This document shows positions 16,559-24,795 of a stretch of DNA of 45,366 bases, one piece after another. Positions within the stretch are counted from its first letter, which is position 1; every line of letters begins with the position of its first letter. A program made the position numbers and the translations under genes. Source of the stretch: Microbacterium barkeri (GTDB lineage: Bacteria > Actinomycetota > Actinomycetes > Actinomycetales > Microbacteriaceae). Location of the stretch: the NCBI RefSeq assembly GCF_027921765.1, contig NZ_BSEJ01000021.1, forward strand, positions 1 to 45,366, written 5' to 3'. The notes below the pieces were generated by a model, which saw nothing but the letters and a program-made list of their open reading frames with translations, was not told the DNA's origin and made no database searches.

Positions 16559-17263
16559 GTGCGACGAGACGGACGTCTGGGGGTCGGCATCATCGGGGCC
16601 GGTCGGGTCGGGCCCGTGATCGGCGCCGCGCTCGCGGGCGCGGGCCACGCCATCACCGGCATCACCGGCGGATCCGACGACGATCGCGCGTCGGCCGTGC
16701 TGCCCGACGTGCCGGTGCTCGACCCGCTCGAGGTGGTGCGCCGGTCGGAGCTCGTGGTCCTGGCCGTTCCGCGCGCGGAGCTGCCCGGCCTCGTGCAGGG
16801 GCTCGCCGACATCGGCGCGTGGCAGATGGGGCAGCTCGTCCTGCACACGGACGCGTCGTTCGGCATCGAGGTGCTCCGCCCCGCGGCCGAGAAGGGCGCC
16901 ATCCCGCTCGCCGTGCATCCCGCGATGGCGTTCACCGGGACGACGATCGACCTCCGTCAGCTCGCCGCCTCGTACGCCGCCGTCACGGCGCCGCCCGCCG
17001 TGCTGCCGATCGCGCAGGCGCTCGCGGTCGAGCTCGGCTGCGAGCCCGTCGTCGTCGCGGAGGACGACCGGCCCGCCTACGCCGAGGCGATCGAGACGGC
17101 GTCGGCGTTCTCGCGTCAGATCGTGCACCAGGCCACGGGCCTGCTCCGGGGGATCGGCGTCGAGAACCCGGGCGGCTACCTCTCCGCGCTCGTGCGCTCG
17201 ACGGTCGACCAGGCGCTCACCGAGGCGACCCCGGCCATCCCCGATCTGCCGCCCGAGGACTGA
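16559..17263 (+). CDS. Rossmann-like and DUF2520 domain protein
   Basis: A 234-residue protein with an N-terminal NAD(P)-binding fold (G-I-I-G-A-G-R-V-G, about residues 9-17; V-V-L-A-V-P-R near 65) and an all-helical DUF2520 dimerisation domain. The middle H-P-A-M-A-F-T-G resembles the active-site strand of ketopantoate- and imine-reductase-like enzymes. In many actinobacteria this gene precedes panC, which has led to suggestions of a pantothenate-pathway role. Here panC is absent and lysS follows. The GTG start lies five bases after the PH-protein stop. Oxidoreductase activity is inferred from the fold only. Confidence 0.85.
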   Translation: MRRDGRLGVGIIGAGRVGPVIGAALAGAGHAITGITGGSDDDRASAVLPDVPVLDPLEVVRRSELVVLAVPRAELPGLVQGLADIGAWQMGQLVLHTDASFGIEVLRPAAEKGAIPLAVHPAMAFTGTTIDLRQLAASYAAVTAPPAVLPIAQALAVELGCEPVVVAEDDRPAYAEAIETASAFSRQIVHQATGLLRGIGVENPGGYLSALVRSTVDQALTEATPAIPDLPPED

Positions 17264-17296
17264 GCCCGCCCGCAGGGAGCGCCGAGGCCTGCTGAC

Positions 17297-17325
17297 TAGA
17301 CTTGACGGCAGACTTTCCTGAGGAG
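17297..17325 (+). promoter_or_regulatory. lysS promoter -10 box and ribosome-binding site
   Basis: TAGACT (17297-17302) is a good -10 box. TGAGGAG (17319-17325) lies seven bases before the ATG at 17333, so unlike serS this synthetase has a short leader with a normal ribosome site. Confidence 0.55.
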
Positions 17326-17332
17326 CTTTTGC

Positions 17333-18850
17333 ATGTCTGAGACGCCCGCCGAGAACGCCCCCGAGACCGAGGAGGACGTGTTCGAGCAGAAGGCGGTGCG
17401 CCTCGCCAAGCGCGAGCGCCTGATCGCCGAGCGCGCCTCCGCCGCGGGCGGCGCCTACCCGGTCACCGTGCCCGTCACGACGACGATCCCGGCGCTGCGC
17501 GCGGAGTACGGCGACCTCGAGCCGGGCGCTGAGACGGGCGTGACCGCGGGCGTGGCCGGCCGCGTCGTGTTCAGCCGCAACACGGGCAAGCTCTGCTTCG
17601 CGAGCCTGCAGTCGGGCGATGGATCGCGGATCCAGGCGATGGTCTCCCTCGCGAACGTCGGCGACGAGTCGCTCGCGCGCTGGAAGGAGCTCGTCGACCT
17701 CGGCGACCACGTGTTCGTGACGGGCGAGGTCATCTCGAGTCGCCGCGGAGAGCTCTCGATCATGGTGACGGACTGGCAGATCGCCGCCAAGGCCGTGCTG
17801 CCGCTGCCGAACATGTACACGGAGCTCAGCGAGGAGAGCCGCGTCCGCAGCCGGTTCCTCGACCTCATCGTGCGGGATCAGGCGCGCACGACCGTGCGGG
17901 CACGCGCCAAGGTGAACGCGAGTCTGCGCGCCACCTTCGAGCAGCACGACTTCGTCGAGGTCGAGACGCCCATGCTGCAGGTGCAGCCGGGCGGCGCGAC
18001 CGCGCGCCCGTTCATCACGCACTCGAACGCGTTCGACACCGAGCTGTACATGCGCATCGCGCCCGAGCTCTACCTCAAGCGCGCGGTCGTCGGCGGCATC
18101 GACCGGGTGTTCGAGATCAACCGCAACTTCCGGAACGAGGGCGCCGACTCGACCCACAGCCCCGAGTTCGCGATGCTCGAGGCGTACCAGGCGTACACCG
18201 ACTACAACGGCATCGCCGACCTCACGCAGGAGCTCATCCAGAACGCCGCGATCGCGGTCGCCGGCGACACGAAGGTGACGTGGGCCGACGGCACCGAGTA
18301 CGACCTCGGCGGGCAGTGGGACCGCGTGCCCATGTACCCCTCGCTCTCGGAGGCCGCGGGCGTCGAGATCACGCCTGAGACCTCGCTCGACGAGCTCGTG
18401 AAGCTCGCCGAGGCGAACGGCGTGGACGTGCCCCCGCACGCGACCCACGGCAAGCTCGTCGAGGAGCTCTGGGAGCACTTCGTCAAGCAGCACCTGACGC
18501 GCCCGACGTTCGTGATGGACTTCCCCGTCGACACGAGCCCCCTCGTCCGCGAGCACCGCACGACACCCGGCGTCGTCGAGAAGTGGGATCTCTACGTGCG
18601 CGGCTTCGAGCTCGCGACCGGCTACTCCGAGCTCGTCGACCCGGTCATCCAGCGAGAGCGCTTCGTCGAGCAGGCGAAGCTCGCCGACCGCGGCGACGAC
18701 GAGGCCATGCGCATCGACGAGGAGTTCCTCCGCGCGCTCGAGCACGGCATGCCGCCGACCGGCGGGATGGGCATGGGGATCGACCGCCTGCTCATGGCGA
18801 TCACGGGGCTCGGCATCCGCGAGACCATCCTCTTCCCGCTCGTCAAGTAG
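17333..18850 (+). CDS. lysS: Lysyl-tRNA synthetase, class II
   Basis: A 505-residue enzyme that charges tRNA-Lys. The N-terminal OB-fold anticodon-binding domain occupies about residues 60-170 (V-A-G-R-V-V-F-S-R and the following strands). Class II motif 1 is around F-V-E-V-E-T-P-M-L. Motif 2 is in F-E-I-N-R-N-F-R-N-E-G, with H-S-P-E-F immediately after, and motif 3 is the C-terminal G-M-G-M-G-I-D-R-L. The length is normal for a bacterial class II enzyme. It has its own promoter and ribosome site and ends two bases from the convergent DUF4192 gene. Confidence 0.98.
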   Translation: MSETPAENAPETEEDVFEQKAVRLAKRERLIAERASAAGGAYPVTVPVTTTIPALRAEYGDLEPGAETGVTAGVAGRVVFSRNTGKLCFASLQSGDGSRIQAMVSLANVGDESLARWKELVDLGDHVFVTGEVISSRRGELSIMVTDWQIAAKAVLPLPNMYTELSEESRVRSRFLDLIVRDQARTTVRARAKVNASLRATFEQHDFVEVETPMLQVQPGGATARPFITHSNAFDTELYMRIAPELYLKRAVVGGIDRVFEINRNFRNEGADSTHSPEFAMLEAYQAYTDYNGIADLTQELIQNAAIAVAGDTKVTWADGTEYDLGGQWDRVPMYPSLSEAAGVEITPETSLDELVKLAEANGVDVPPHATHGKLVEELWEHFVKQHLTRPTFVMDFPVDTSPLVREHRTTPGVVEKWDLYVRGFELATGYSELVDPVIQRERFVEQAKLADRGDDEAMRIDEEFLRALEHGMPPTGGMGMGIDRLLMAITGLGIRETILFPLVK

Positions 18851-18852
18851 CG

Positions 18853-19980
18853 TCACGGGCGCTCGAACGCCCACGGCGGCAGGTAGCTCGCCTCGAGCAT
18901 CGACGCGATGATGCTCGCGAGGCCGTGCTCGGGGTCGATCTCGGCCACGAGGGCGACGTAGCGGGCCGCGTGCGTCGCCCGGCCGAGCGCCCAGCTCAGC
19001 CAGGCCGCCGCGACGAGCGGGCCCACGCGCGCCTCGCGGGGTGCGGCCGCCGCGAGCCTGCGGACGAGTTCGAGCGCGCGCTCGAGCCGATCGGCGTCGG
19101 GTCGCGGGCCCTCGCCCATGAGGCGGACGGGGCCCGTCGGCTCGGCCCGGTGCCCCGCCCGCCAGCGCTCGTTGAAGGCCAGCGTCTCGTACCCCTCCTC
19201 GATGTCGGCGCTCCACTGCGAGAGCGCGACGTCGCGGAAGAACGGGCGGTTGAGCGCCCACGCGACCGCGCCGGCGAGGTACGGCTCGAGGGCCTCGACG
19301 TCCCATGCCAGGCTCTCCTCGAACACCTCGGGGATCTGCCCGAGGAGGCATGCCGTCGCGAGCGCGCGCGGATGGATGCCGGCGATGCCGCTCTCGTCGC
19401 CGTCGCTGCCGAGGGCCGCGCACGCGCGGTCGATCTCGGCGAGCGCGCGGCCCAGGCGCTCCTTCTCGGCGAGGTCGCACGCGGGCAGCTCGGCGCCGTC
19501 GCCCTGATCGGCCCGCACGGGTGTCGGCTCGACGCCCTCGGGCAGCGCGCCCTCGAACGCGATCTCGTCGAGAGGGCGCCCGTGCTCGGGCGAGGGGTCG
19601 TCGAGGTACGAGCCCCAGCCGTCAGCCGCGACGCACAGCGCGTCGACGACCTCGACACCGCAGTGGTCGGCGCGCTCGCGGAGGTAGCCCATGAACCCCT
19701 CGAACGCGATCGCGCCGTCTCGGTCGACGAACGGGTCATCGGTGTACACGACCGCAGCGAAGCGCCCGGCGTCGGGCAGGCGGCACACGATGCCGAGCGC
19801 GGTCGCGGCGACCTCTCCCCACGCCTCCTCGTCCTGCGGGAGATCGAGCCGCGCGACGCCGGCGGTGCGCCCGTCGACGATGGGGACCACGACGAGGCTG
19901 AGGCGCGGCACGTAGCCGCACACGTGGGGGAGGACCGAGAGGAACTTCTGCGCGGATCGCGCGGGGATGATCGTCGTCAT
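18853..19980 (-). CDS. DUF4192 family protein
   Basis: A 375-residue cytosolic protein starting M-T-T-I-I-P-A-R-S with the typical entry A-Q-K-F-L-S-V-L-P-H-V-C-G-Y-V-P. The hallmark Y-T-D-D strand and a helical C-terminal half follow (R-V-G-P-L-V-A-A-A-W-L-S-W, G-R-A-T-H-A-A-R). DUF4192 proteins are found almost only in actinobacteria and no function is known. The ATG at 19978-19980 was chosen because the family begins there; the frame stays open 29 codons upstream with no ribosome site. It is convergent with lysS, sharing essentially no intergenic space. Confidence 0.85.
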   Translation of the reverse strand: MTTIIPARSAQKFLSVLPHVCGYVPRLSLVVVPIVDGRTAGVARLDLPQDEEAWGEVAATALGIVCRLPDAGRFAAVVYTDDPFVDRDGAIAFEGFMGYLRERADHCGVEVVDALCVAADGWGSYLDDPSPEHGRPLDEIAFEGALPEGVEPTPVRADQGDGAELPACDLAEKERLGRALAEIDRACAALGSDGDESGIAGIHPRALATACLLGQIPEVFEESLAWDVEALEPYLAGAVAWALNRPFFRDVALSQWSADIEEGYETLAFNERWRAGHRAEPTGPVRLMGEGPRPDADRLERALELVRRLAAAAPREARVGPLVAAAWLSWALGRATHAARYVALVAEIDPEHGLASIIASMLEASYLPPWAFERP

Positions 19981-20113
19981 GCTCTGAGGCTCGCGCGCCG
20001 GGTGGTCGCGGACCCCGATCAGCCGGGTGCTGTGGAGGCCAGGACGGAGCGCCGCGACGCTGTGCACGCGGCGTCGATCCGCTCACGCCCGGGTTTCTCT
20101 CGACCACGCCTCG

Positions 20114-20119
20114 TAGGAT
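20114..20119 (+). promoter_or_regulatory. -10 box of a leaderless promoter for the 62-residue membrane protein
   Basis: TAGGAT sits six bases before the GTG at 20126, with no ribosome site. The sequence is identical to the box before hpt. Confidence 0.55.
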
Positions 20120-20125
20120 GGGCCC

Positions 20126-20314
20126 GTGGACAGTTTCTGGGTGGCGGCGCTGTGGTCGCTCGCGCCCACCGTGGCGATCGCAATCGTGTTCTGGCTCATC
20201 CTCCGGAACATCCTTCGATTCGACCGCACCGAGCGCCGCACGTACGCCGCGATCGAGGCCGAGGAGCGCGCCAAGCGCGGACTCCCGCCGCGCGCGGACG
20301 GCGAAGCGGGCTAA
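20126..20314 (+). CDS. Small single-helix membrane protein
   Basis: 62 residues: a membrane helix at about residues 6-26 (W-V-A-A-L-W-S-L-A-P-T-V-A-I-A-I-V-F-W-L), then a charged cytoplasmic tail (R-T-E-R-R-T-Y-A-A-I-E-A-E-E-R-A-K-R-G-L). No family was recognised, but the hydrophobic-then-charged composition and the precise leaderless start argue for a real gene. Genes like this next to DUF4192/lysS look recurrent in Microbacteriaceae, from memory only. Function unknown. Confidence 0.7.
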   Translation: MDSFWVAALWSLAPTVAIAIVFWLILRNILRFDRTERRTYAAIEAEERAKRGLPPRADGEAG

Positions 20315-20378
20315 CGCCCGGCCGCGAGGCCTGTCAAGGCACTCCCGCGCAGACCGCGTGCGCGCGACCCTGGAGGCC

Positions 20379-21335
20379 ATGTTCATCGGCTACCACGCGT
20401 CGCACGAGCAGCTCGCGCCGAGCGAGCTGCTGTCGTCCGTCCAGCTTGCCGAGCGCGTCGGCTTCCACGGCGCCATGTGCTCCGACCATCTCGCGCCGTG
20501 GGGCGTCGCGCAGGGGCACTCGGGGTACGCGTGGTCGTGGCTCGGCGCCGCGCTCGCGCTCACGCGCTTCGGCTTCGGCGTCGTCACGGCGCCGGGTCAG
20601 CGCTACCACCCTGCCGTCGCCGCGCAGGCGATCGCGACCCTCGCCGAGATGTTCCCCGGGCGGTTCTGGGCCGCTCTCGGCAGCGGCGAGCTCGTGAACG
20701 AGCACGTCACGGGCGATCCGTGGCCCGAGAAGGGCGAGCGCGATCGGCGTCTCGACGAGAGCGCGTCGGTCATCCGCCGCCTCCTGCACGGGGAGCGCGT
20801 CGACCACGACGGCGCCGTCCGCGTGCACGACGCACGCGTGTGGAGCCTGCCCACCGCGCCGCCCCTGCTCGTCGGGGCCGCGATCTCCCCCGGCACAGCC
20901 GAGCGGGTCGCCGCCTGGGCGGATGGCCTCATCACGACGGGCACGGACGCATCGGCGCTCGCAGACGCGATCGGCGCCTACCGCGCGGCCGGAGGGCGCG
21001 GCGAGGTGAGCCTCCAGGTGCACGTGAGCATCGCGCGGACCGCCGACGACGCGGCGGCGCTCGCGCGCGACCAGTGGCGTCATGGGGCCGTGACGCGCGT
21101 CTCGCCCTGGGATGTCGCGCAGCCCGAGGACTTCGACCGGCTCGCGGCGGAGTCCGACGCCGACCCCGCCGAGTCGGTCATCGCGGGGGCCGAGCCGCAC
21201 GAGATCGCCGACCGGGTGCGCGCGCTGTGCGCCGGCGTCGACCGTGTCTACCTGCACCACATCGGGAAGGATCAGCGGCGGTTCGTGGAGGAGGACGCCC
21301 CCGCGCTCATCGCCGCGCTGGAGGAGGGCTCATGA
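20379..21335 (+). CDS. LLM-class flavin oxidoreductase (TIGR03885-like, non-F420 type)
   Basis: A 318-residue luciferase-like monooxygenase fold that should use FMN (or F420) for a hydride transfer or monooxygenation. It opens G-Y-H-A-S-H-E-Q with the following M-C-S-D-H-L-A-P-W strand. F-W-A-A-L-G-S-G-E-L-V-N-E-H is the cofactor-pocket motif and P-P-L-L-V-G-A-A-I-S follows. I recall this wording from the TIGR03885 group, thought to have reverted from F420 to flavin. The ATG at 20379 was chosen because the family begins there; GGAGG is only two bases away, and an in-frame GTG at 20358 is possible. Its stop overlaps the GH13 start (ATGA), a pairing that suggests a joint function. Confidence 0.85.
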   Translation: MFIGYHASHEQLAPSELLSSVQLAERVGFHGAMCSDHLAPWGVAQGHSGYAWSWLGAALALTRFGFGVVTAPGQRYHPAVAAQAIATLAEMFPGRFWAALGSGELVNEHVTGDPWPEKGERDRRLDESASVIRRLLHGERVDHDGAVRVHDARVWSLPTAPPLLVGAAISPGTAERVAAWADGLITTGTDASALADAIGAYRAAGGRGEVSLQVHVSIARTADDAAALARDQWRHGAVTRVSPWDVAQPEDFDRLAAESDADPAESVIAGAEPHEIADRVRALCAGVDRVYLHHIGKDQRRFVEEDAPALIAALEEGS

Positions 21336-23008
21336 GGCGGGAGAACATCGCGGACCTCTGGTGGCGGTCGTCGGTCATCTACTGCCTCGACGTCGAGACG
21401 TTCCTCGACGCGGATGGAGATGGCACGGGCGACCTGCAGGGGCTCGCCCGCGCGGTCGACTACATCGCCGACCTCGGGGCGGACGTCATCTGGCTCATGC
21501 CGTTCTACCCGACGCCGAACCGCGACGACGGCTACGACGTCACCGACTTCTACGGGGTCGACGCGCGCTACGGCACGCACGGCGACCTGCTCGAGGTCAT
21601 CCGGCTCGCGCACGATCGCGGGATCCGCGTGATCGTCGACCTCGTCGTGAACCACACCTCCGACGAGCACCCGTGGTTCCAGTCCGCGCGCAGCTCCCGG
21701 ACGTCGCCCTACCGCGACTTCTACGTGTGGCGCGACGAGAAGCCCGAGAACGACGCCAACACGGTGTTCCCGGGCGAGGAGTCGAGCATGTGGGAGTGGG
21801 AGCCGCGCACGCGGCAGTACTTCCTGCACAGCTTCTACCGCCATCAGCCCGACCTGAACTTCGGGAACCCGCGCGTGCGCGACGAGATCGCGAAGGCGAT
21901 CGCGTTCTGGCTGAGTCTCGGGATCGACGGCTTCCGCGTCGACGCGGTCCCGTTCCTCATCGACGTGCCGCACGAGGGCGTCGCCGATCCGCACGAGTAC
22001 CTGCGCGACATCAAGCGCTTCCTGCGGCGGCGCTCGCCGCAGGCCGTCCTCCTCGGCGAGGTCGGTCTCGATCACGCGGGCCAGGAGCCGTACTTCGGGG
22101 CCGGAGGCGACGAGCTCGATCTGCAGTTCGACTTCGAGACGAACGTCGCGATGTACCTCGCGCTCGTCCGCGAGGATCCCGAGCCGATCGTCCGCGCCAT
22201 CCGGAGTCGCATGGCGCCCTCCTCCGATGTCGGCTGGGCGATCTTCCTCCGCAACCACGACGAGCTCTCGCTCGAGCTGCTCGCCGAGGACGAGCGCGCC
22301 GAGGTGTTCGATGCGCTCGCGCCCGACGAGGATCAGCGGGTGTACGGGCGCGGCATCGTGCGGCGGCTCCCGCCCATGCTCGGCGGCGATCCGCGGCGCG
22401 TGCGACTCGCGTACAGCCTGATGTTCTCGCTGCCCGGAGCGACCGCGCTGCTCTACGGCGAGGAGATCGGGATGGGCGAGAACCCCGCGCTCGAGAAGCG
22501 CCGGGCCGTGCGCACGCCCATGCAGTGGACCGCGCAGGGCGGCTTCTCGACGGCGGAGGCGGCCGAGCTCGTCGCGCCGTTCCCCGAGGGCGGCTACGCA
22601 CCCGAGCACGTGAACGTCGCCGATCAGCGGCGCGATCCCACCTCGCTCCATCGCTTCATGCGGGCGATCATCGCGGCGTACCGGGCGACGCCCGCGATCT
22701 CGTGGGGCGCGTTCGAGGTGCTCGAGCACGACGCGCCGTCCGTCCTCGTCCACCGGATGCGCTCCGACGTGGGCGACGCGCTCTTCGCGCACAATCTCGG
22801 CGGAAGCCCGGCGACCGTGCGGATCCGCCTCGACGAGGCCGACGACGCGGTGCTCATCGACCTGCACGGCGAGAGCGCGCCGCTCGAGGTGAGCGACCCC
22901 CTCGAGCTCGCGCTCGACGGCTACGGGTACCGGTGGTTCCGGCTGCGCAGGGAGTCCGACATCGGCCCCGACGAGGCGGGGCCGACCGTGCGCGGGCACG
23001 CACCCTGA
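21332..23008 (+). CDS. GH13 alpha-amylase family protein (trehalose synthase-like)
   Basis: A 558-residue (beta/alpha)8 enzyme. The four GH13 motifs are in order: D-L-V-V-N-H-T; D-G-F-R-V-D-A-V with nucleophile Asp204; L-L-G-E-V with acid/base Glu243; and R-N-H-D-E-L with Asp310. The opening W-W-R-S-S-V-I-Y-C-L-D-V-E-T-F and the short C-terminal beta domain resemble trehalose synthases (maltose to trehalose) and related isomerases or hydrolases, but the opening differs enough that the exact reaction is open. It is coupled by ATGA overlap to the LLM oxidoreductase. No signal peptide, so cytosolic. A nested hairpin follows. Confidence 0.88.
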   Translation: MRRENIADLWWRSSVIYCLDVETFLDADGDGTGDLQGLARAVDYIADLGADVIWLMPFYPTPNRDDGYDVTDFYGVDARYGTHGDLLEVIRLAHDRGIRVIVDLVVNHTSDEHPWFQSARSSRTSPYRDFYVWRDEKPENDANTVFPGEESSMWEWEPRTRQYFLHSFYRHQPDLNFGNPRVRDEIAKAIAFWLSLGIDGFRVDAVPFLIDVPHEGVADPHEYLRDIKRFLRRRSPQAVLLGEVGLDHAGQEPYFGAGGDELDLQFDFETNVAMYLALVREDPEPIVRAIRSRMAPSSDVGWAIFLRNHDELSLELLAEDERAEVFDALAPDEDQRVYGRGIVRRLPPMLGGDPRRVRLAYSLMFSLPGATALLYGEEIGMGENPALEKRRAVRTPMQWTAQGGFSTAEAAELVAPFPEGGYAPEHVNVADQRRDPTSLHRFMRAIIAAYRATPAISWGAFEVLEHDAPSVLVHRMRSDVGDALFAHNLGGSPATVRIRLDEADDAVLIDLHGESAPLEVSDPLELALDGYGYRWFRLRRESDIGPDEAGPTVRGHAP

Positions 23009-23017
23009 GCGCAGGGG

Positions 23018-23053
23018 CGCCCCGCACCCGCGGGGAGGAGCGGGCACGGGGCG
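23018..23053. terminator. Bidirectional terminator-like hairpin between GH13 and CBS genes
   Basis: CGCCCCG-CA-CCCGC, loop, GCGGG-CA-CGGGGCG forms nested 7-bp and 5-bp stems with a symmetric internal loop, in the 52-base gap between two convergent stops. No T-run is visible. Confidence 0.5.
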
Positions 23054-23060
23054 GATGGCG

Positions 23061-23474
23061 TCAGAGCGAGATCTGCTCGACCGTCTCCCCGGTCTCGACG
23101 GGGGCCAGCGCGAGCGCGATGTCGGCCTGGCTGACGATGCCGACGAGGAGGTGGTCCTCGATGACGGGGAGCCTGCGCACCTGGTGGTCCTGCATGAGCG
23201 TGAGCGCGTCGCGGATGTCCTGATCCGCGTCGACCGTCACGGGCTTGCCCTCGGCGAGCTCTCCCGCGGTCGTCGTGGCCGGGTCCGCTCCCTTCGCGAG
23301 GCCCTTCACGACGATGTCCCGGTCGGTCAGCATGCCCTTGAGCTTGCCGTCGTCGCCGCAGATCGGCAGCGAGCCGACGTCGAGGTCGGCCAGCAGCCGC
23401 GCCGCCTCGGTGAGGGACTCGTGTTCGCCGACGCAGCGCGGCGACGGGGTCATGATGTCGCGTGCCGTGGTCAT
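23061..23474 (-). CDS. CBS domain-containing protein
   Basis: A 137-residue protein made of two CBS motifs (about residues 8-60 and 73-125), which together fold as one Bateman module that binds adenosine nucleotides. Each has the closing pattern of the family: L-T-D-R-D-I-V-V in the first and V-G-I-V-S-Q-A-D-I-A in the second, preceded by V-G-S-L-P-I and V-R-R-L-P-V. There is no attached enzyme domain. Small stand-alone CBS proteins are often stress- or dormancy-related in actinobacteria, which fits the TGTCAACC element 70 bases upstream. GGAG lies just upstream of the ATG. Confidence 0.92.
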   Translation of the reverse strand: MTTARDIMTPSPRCVGEHESLTEAARLLADLDVGSLPICGDDGKLKGMLTDRDIVVKGLAKGADPATTTAGELAEGKPVTVDADQDIRDALTLMQDHQVRRLPVIEDHLLVGIVSQADIALALAPVETGETVEQISL

Positions 23475-23544
23475 GATGTCTCCTCTCTCTTCTCATTCCG
23501 TGTTCGCGGGCGACGATACGAGGCGCGAGAGCGCCGGGCAGGGC

Positions 23545-23552
23545 GGTTGACA
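23545..23552 (-). promoter_or_regulatory. TGTCAACC element upstream of the CBS gene
   Basis: On the minus strand TGTCAACC is followed 24 bases later by CGTA. The octamer ends 70 bases before the start codon at 23474. The same octamer lies 71 and 68 bases before the starts at 26703 and 36497. Confidence 0.5.
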
Positions 23553-23631
23553 GATCCGGATCGCGTGATCTCGCGACGAGCATCCCGCGCCGCCCGCGCG
23601 CAACCCCCTGTCGCGGGCCCGCGGCCGCGGA

Positions 23632-23637
23632 TACTGT
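23632..23637 (+). promoter_or_regulatory. -10 box of a leaderless promoter for the type III PKS operon
   Basis: TACTGT is exactly six bases before the ATG at 23644, with no ribosome site. The whole three-gene operon should be transcribed from here. Confidence 0.55.
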
Positions 23638-23643
23638 CGCGCC

Positions 23644-24795
23644 ATGACCGTCACACTGACCGGCCTCGCGACCGTCGTGCCGCCGACCGTGCTCCATCAG
23701 GACGAGGTGAGGGAGGTGTTCGCGGCGCAGCCGGGGCTCACCCGCCTCTCGCAGCGGATCGTCAGCACGTCGTTCGGCGTCTCGGGCATCGAGCGCCGCT
23801 ACACCGTTCTCACCGAGCTCGGCGACCGCACGGCCGAGCCGGGCGCCGAGCGCCGCTTCTACGACCCGACCACGGGCGAGCTCGCCTCTCCCGGCACGAA
23901 GCTGCGCAACGACATCTACGCGGTCGAGGCGAGCCGTCTCTACGTCGAGGCCGGCCGCGCCGCGCTCGCGCAGCAGGAGGACTTCTCGGCCGAGGATGTC
24001 ACGCACGTCATCACGGTGTCGTGCACGGGGTTCTACGCGCCCGGGCCCGACTTCGTCGTGGCGCGCGATCTGGGCCTCCCGGCCGACGTCCAGCGCTTCC
24101 ACCTGGGCTTCATGGGCTGCTACGCGTCCCTCCCCGCGCTGCGGCTCGCGAGCCAGCTCGCGCAGGCCGACCCCGACGCCGTCGTCCTCGTGATCAGCGT
24201 CGAGCTGTGCACGCTGCACCTGCGGACCTCGAACGACCCCGACACCATCGTCGCGACCTCGCTCTTCGGCGACGGAGCCGGGGCGGCGCTCGTCACCTCC
24301 CGCCCCGTCTCGGCCCACGAGCCCGGCTTCGAGCTCGAGCGCTTCGCGTCGCGCGTCGCGCCCGAGGGCGAGAGCGACATGGCGTGGCGCATCGGCGACC
24401 ACGGCTTCGAGATGGTCCTCTCCAACGCGGTCCCCGCGATCCTCGGGCAGCACGTGACGGGAGCCGTGCGTCCGCTCTTCGCACCCGAGCCCCGTCTCGA
24501 GCGCGCTCTCGACGAGCGGCGGGCGAGCGAGGCCATCCCGCACTGGGCCATCCATCCCGGCGGCCGGAGCATCCTCGACAAGGTCGAGTCGGCGCTCGAG
24601 CTGAGCGAGGCGCAGCTGCTGCCCGCGCGCGCCACGCTGCGCGACTTCGGCAACATGTCGAGCGCCACCGTGCTCTTCGTGCTCCGGCACATCCTCGACT
24701 CGCCCGCCGCATCGGCCGGCGAGCGCGTCGTCGCGATGGCGTTCGGCCCCGGCCTCACGGTCGAGTCGGCGCTGCTCACCCTGCGGGGCTCGTGA
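23644..24795 (+). CDS. Type III polyketide synthase
   Basis: A 383-residue chalcone-synthase-fold enzyme. The catalytic triad is visible: Cys159 in G-F-M-G-C-Y-A-S, His304 in A-I-H-P-G-G-R-S and Asn337 in F-G-N-M-S-S-A-T. The C-terminal F-G-P-G-L-T-V-E loop is conserved. It should extend an acyl-CoA starter with malonyl-CoA and cyclise the chain. It is followed by overlapping methyltransferase and FAD-monooxygenase genes, the same order as srsA-srsB-srsC in Streptomyces griseus, where the products are alkylresorcinols turned into quinones. By analogy the product here would be a long-chain phenolic lipid or its quinone; starter choice cannot be read. Confidence 0.93.
   Translation: MTVTLTGLATVVPPTVLHQDEVREVFAAQPGLTRLSQRIVSTSFGVSGIERRYTVLTELGDRTAEPGAERRFYDPTTGELASPGTKLRNDIYAVEASRLYVEAGRAALAQQEDFSAEDVTHVITVSCTGFYAPGPDFVVARDLGLPADVQRFHLGFMGCYASLPALRLASQLAQADPDAVVLVISVELCTLHLRTSNDPDTIVATSLFGDGAGAALVTSRPVSAHEPGFELERFASRVAPEGESDMAWRIGDHGFEMVLSNAVPAILGQHVTGAVRPLFAPEPRLERALDERRASEAIPHWAIHPGGRSILDKVESALELSEAQLLPARATLRDFGNMSSATVLFVLRHILDSPAASAGERVVAMAFGPGLTVESALLTLRGS

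Noticed and set aside
16526..17332. Missing panC between the DUF2520 gene and lysS as a deletion
   Set aside because: No remnant of panC is visible in the 69-base gap, and gene order varies between genera, so nothing in the sequence shows a loss.
23061..23474. CBS protein as part of an IMP dehydrogenase or channel
   Set aside because: The protein holds only the two CBS motifs with no adjoining catalytic or membrane domain.
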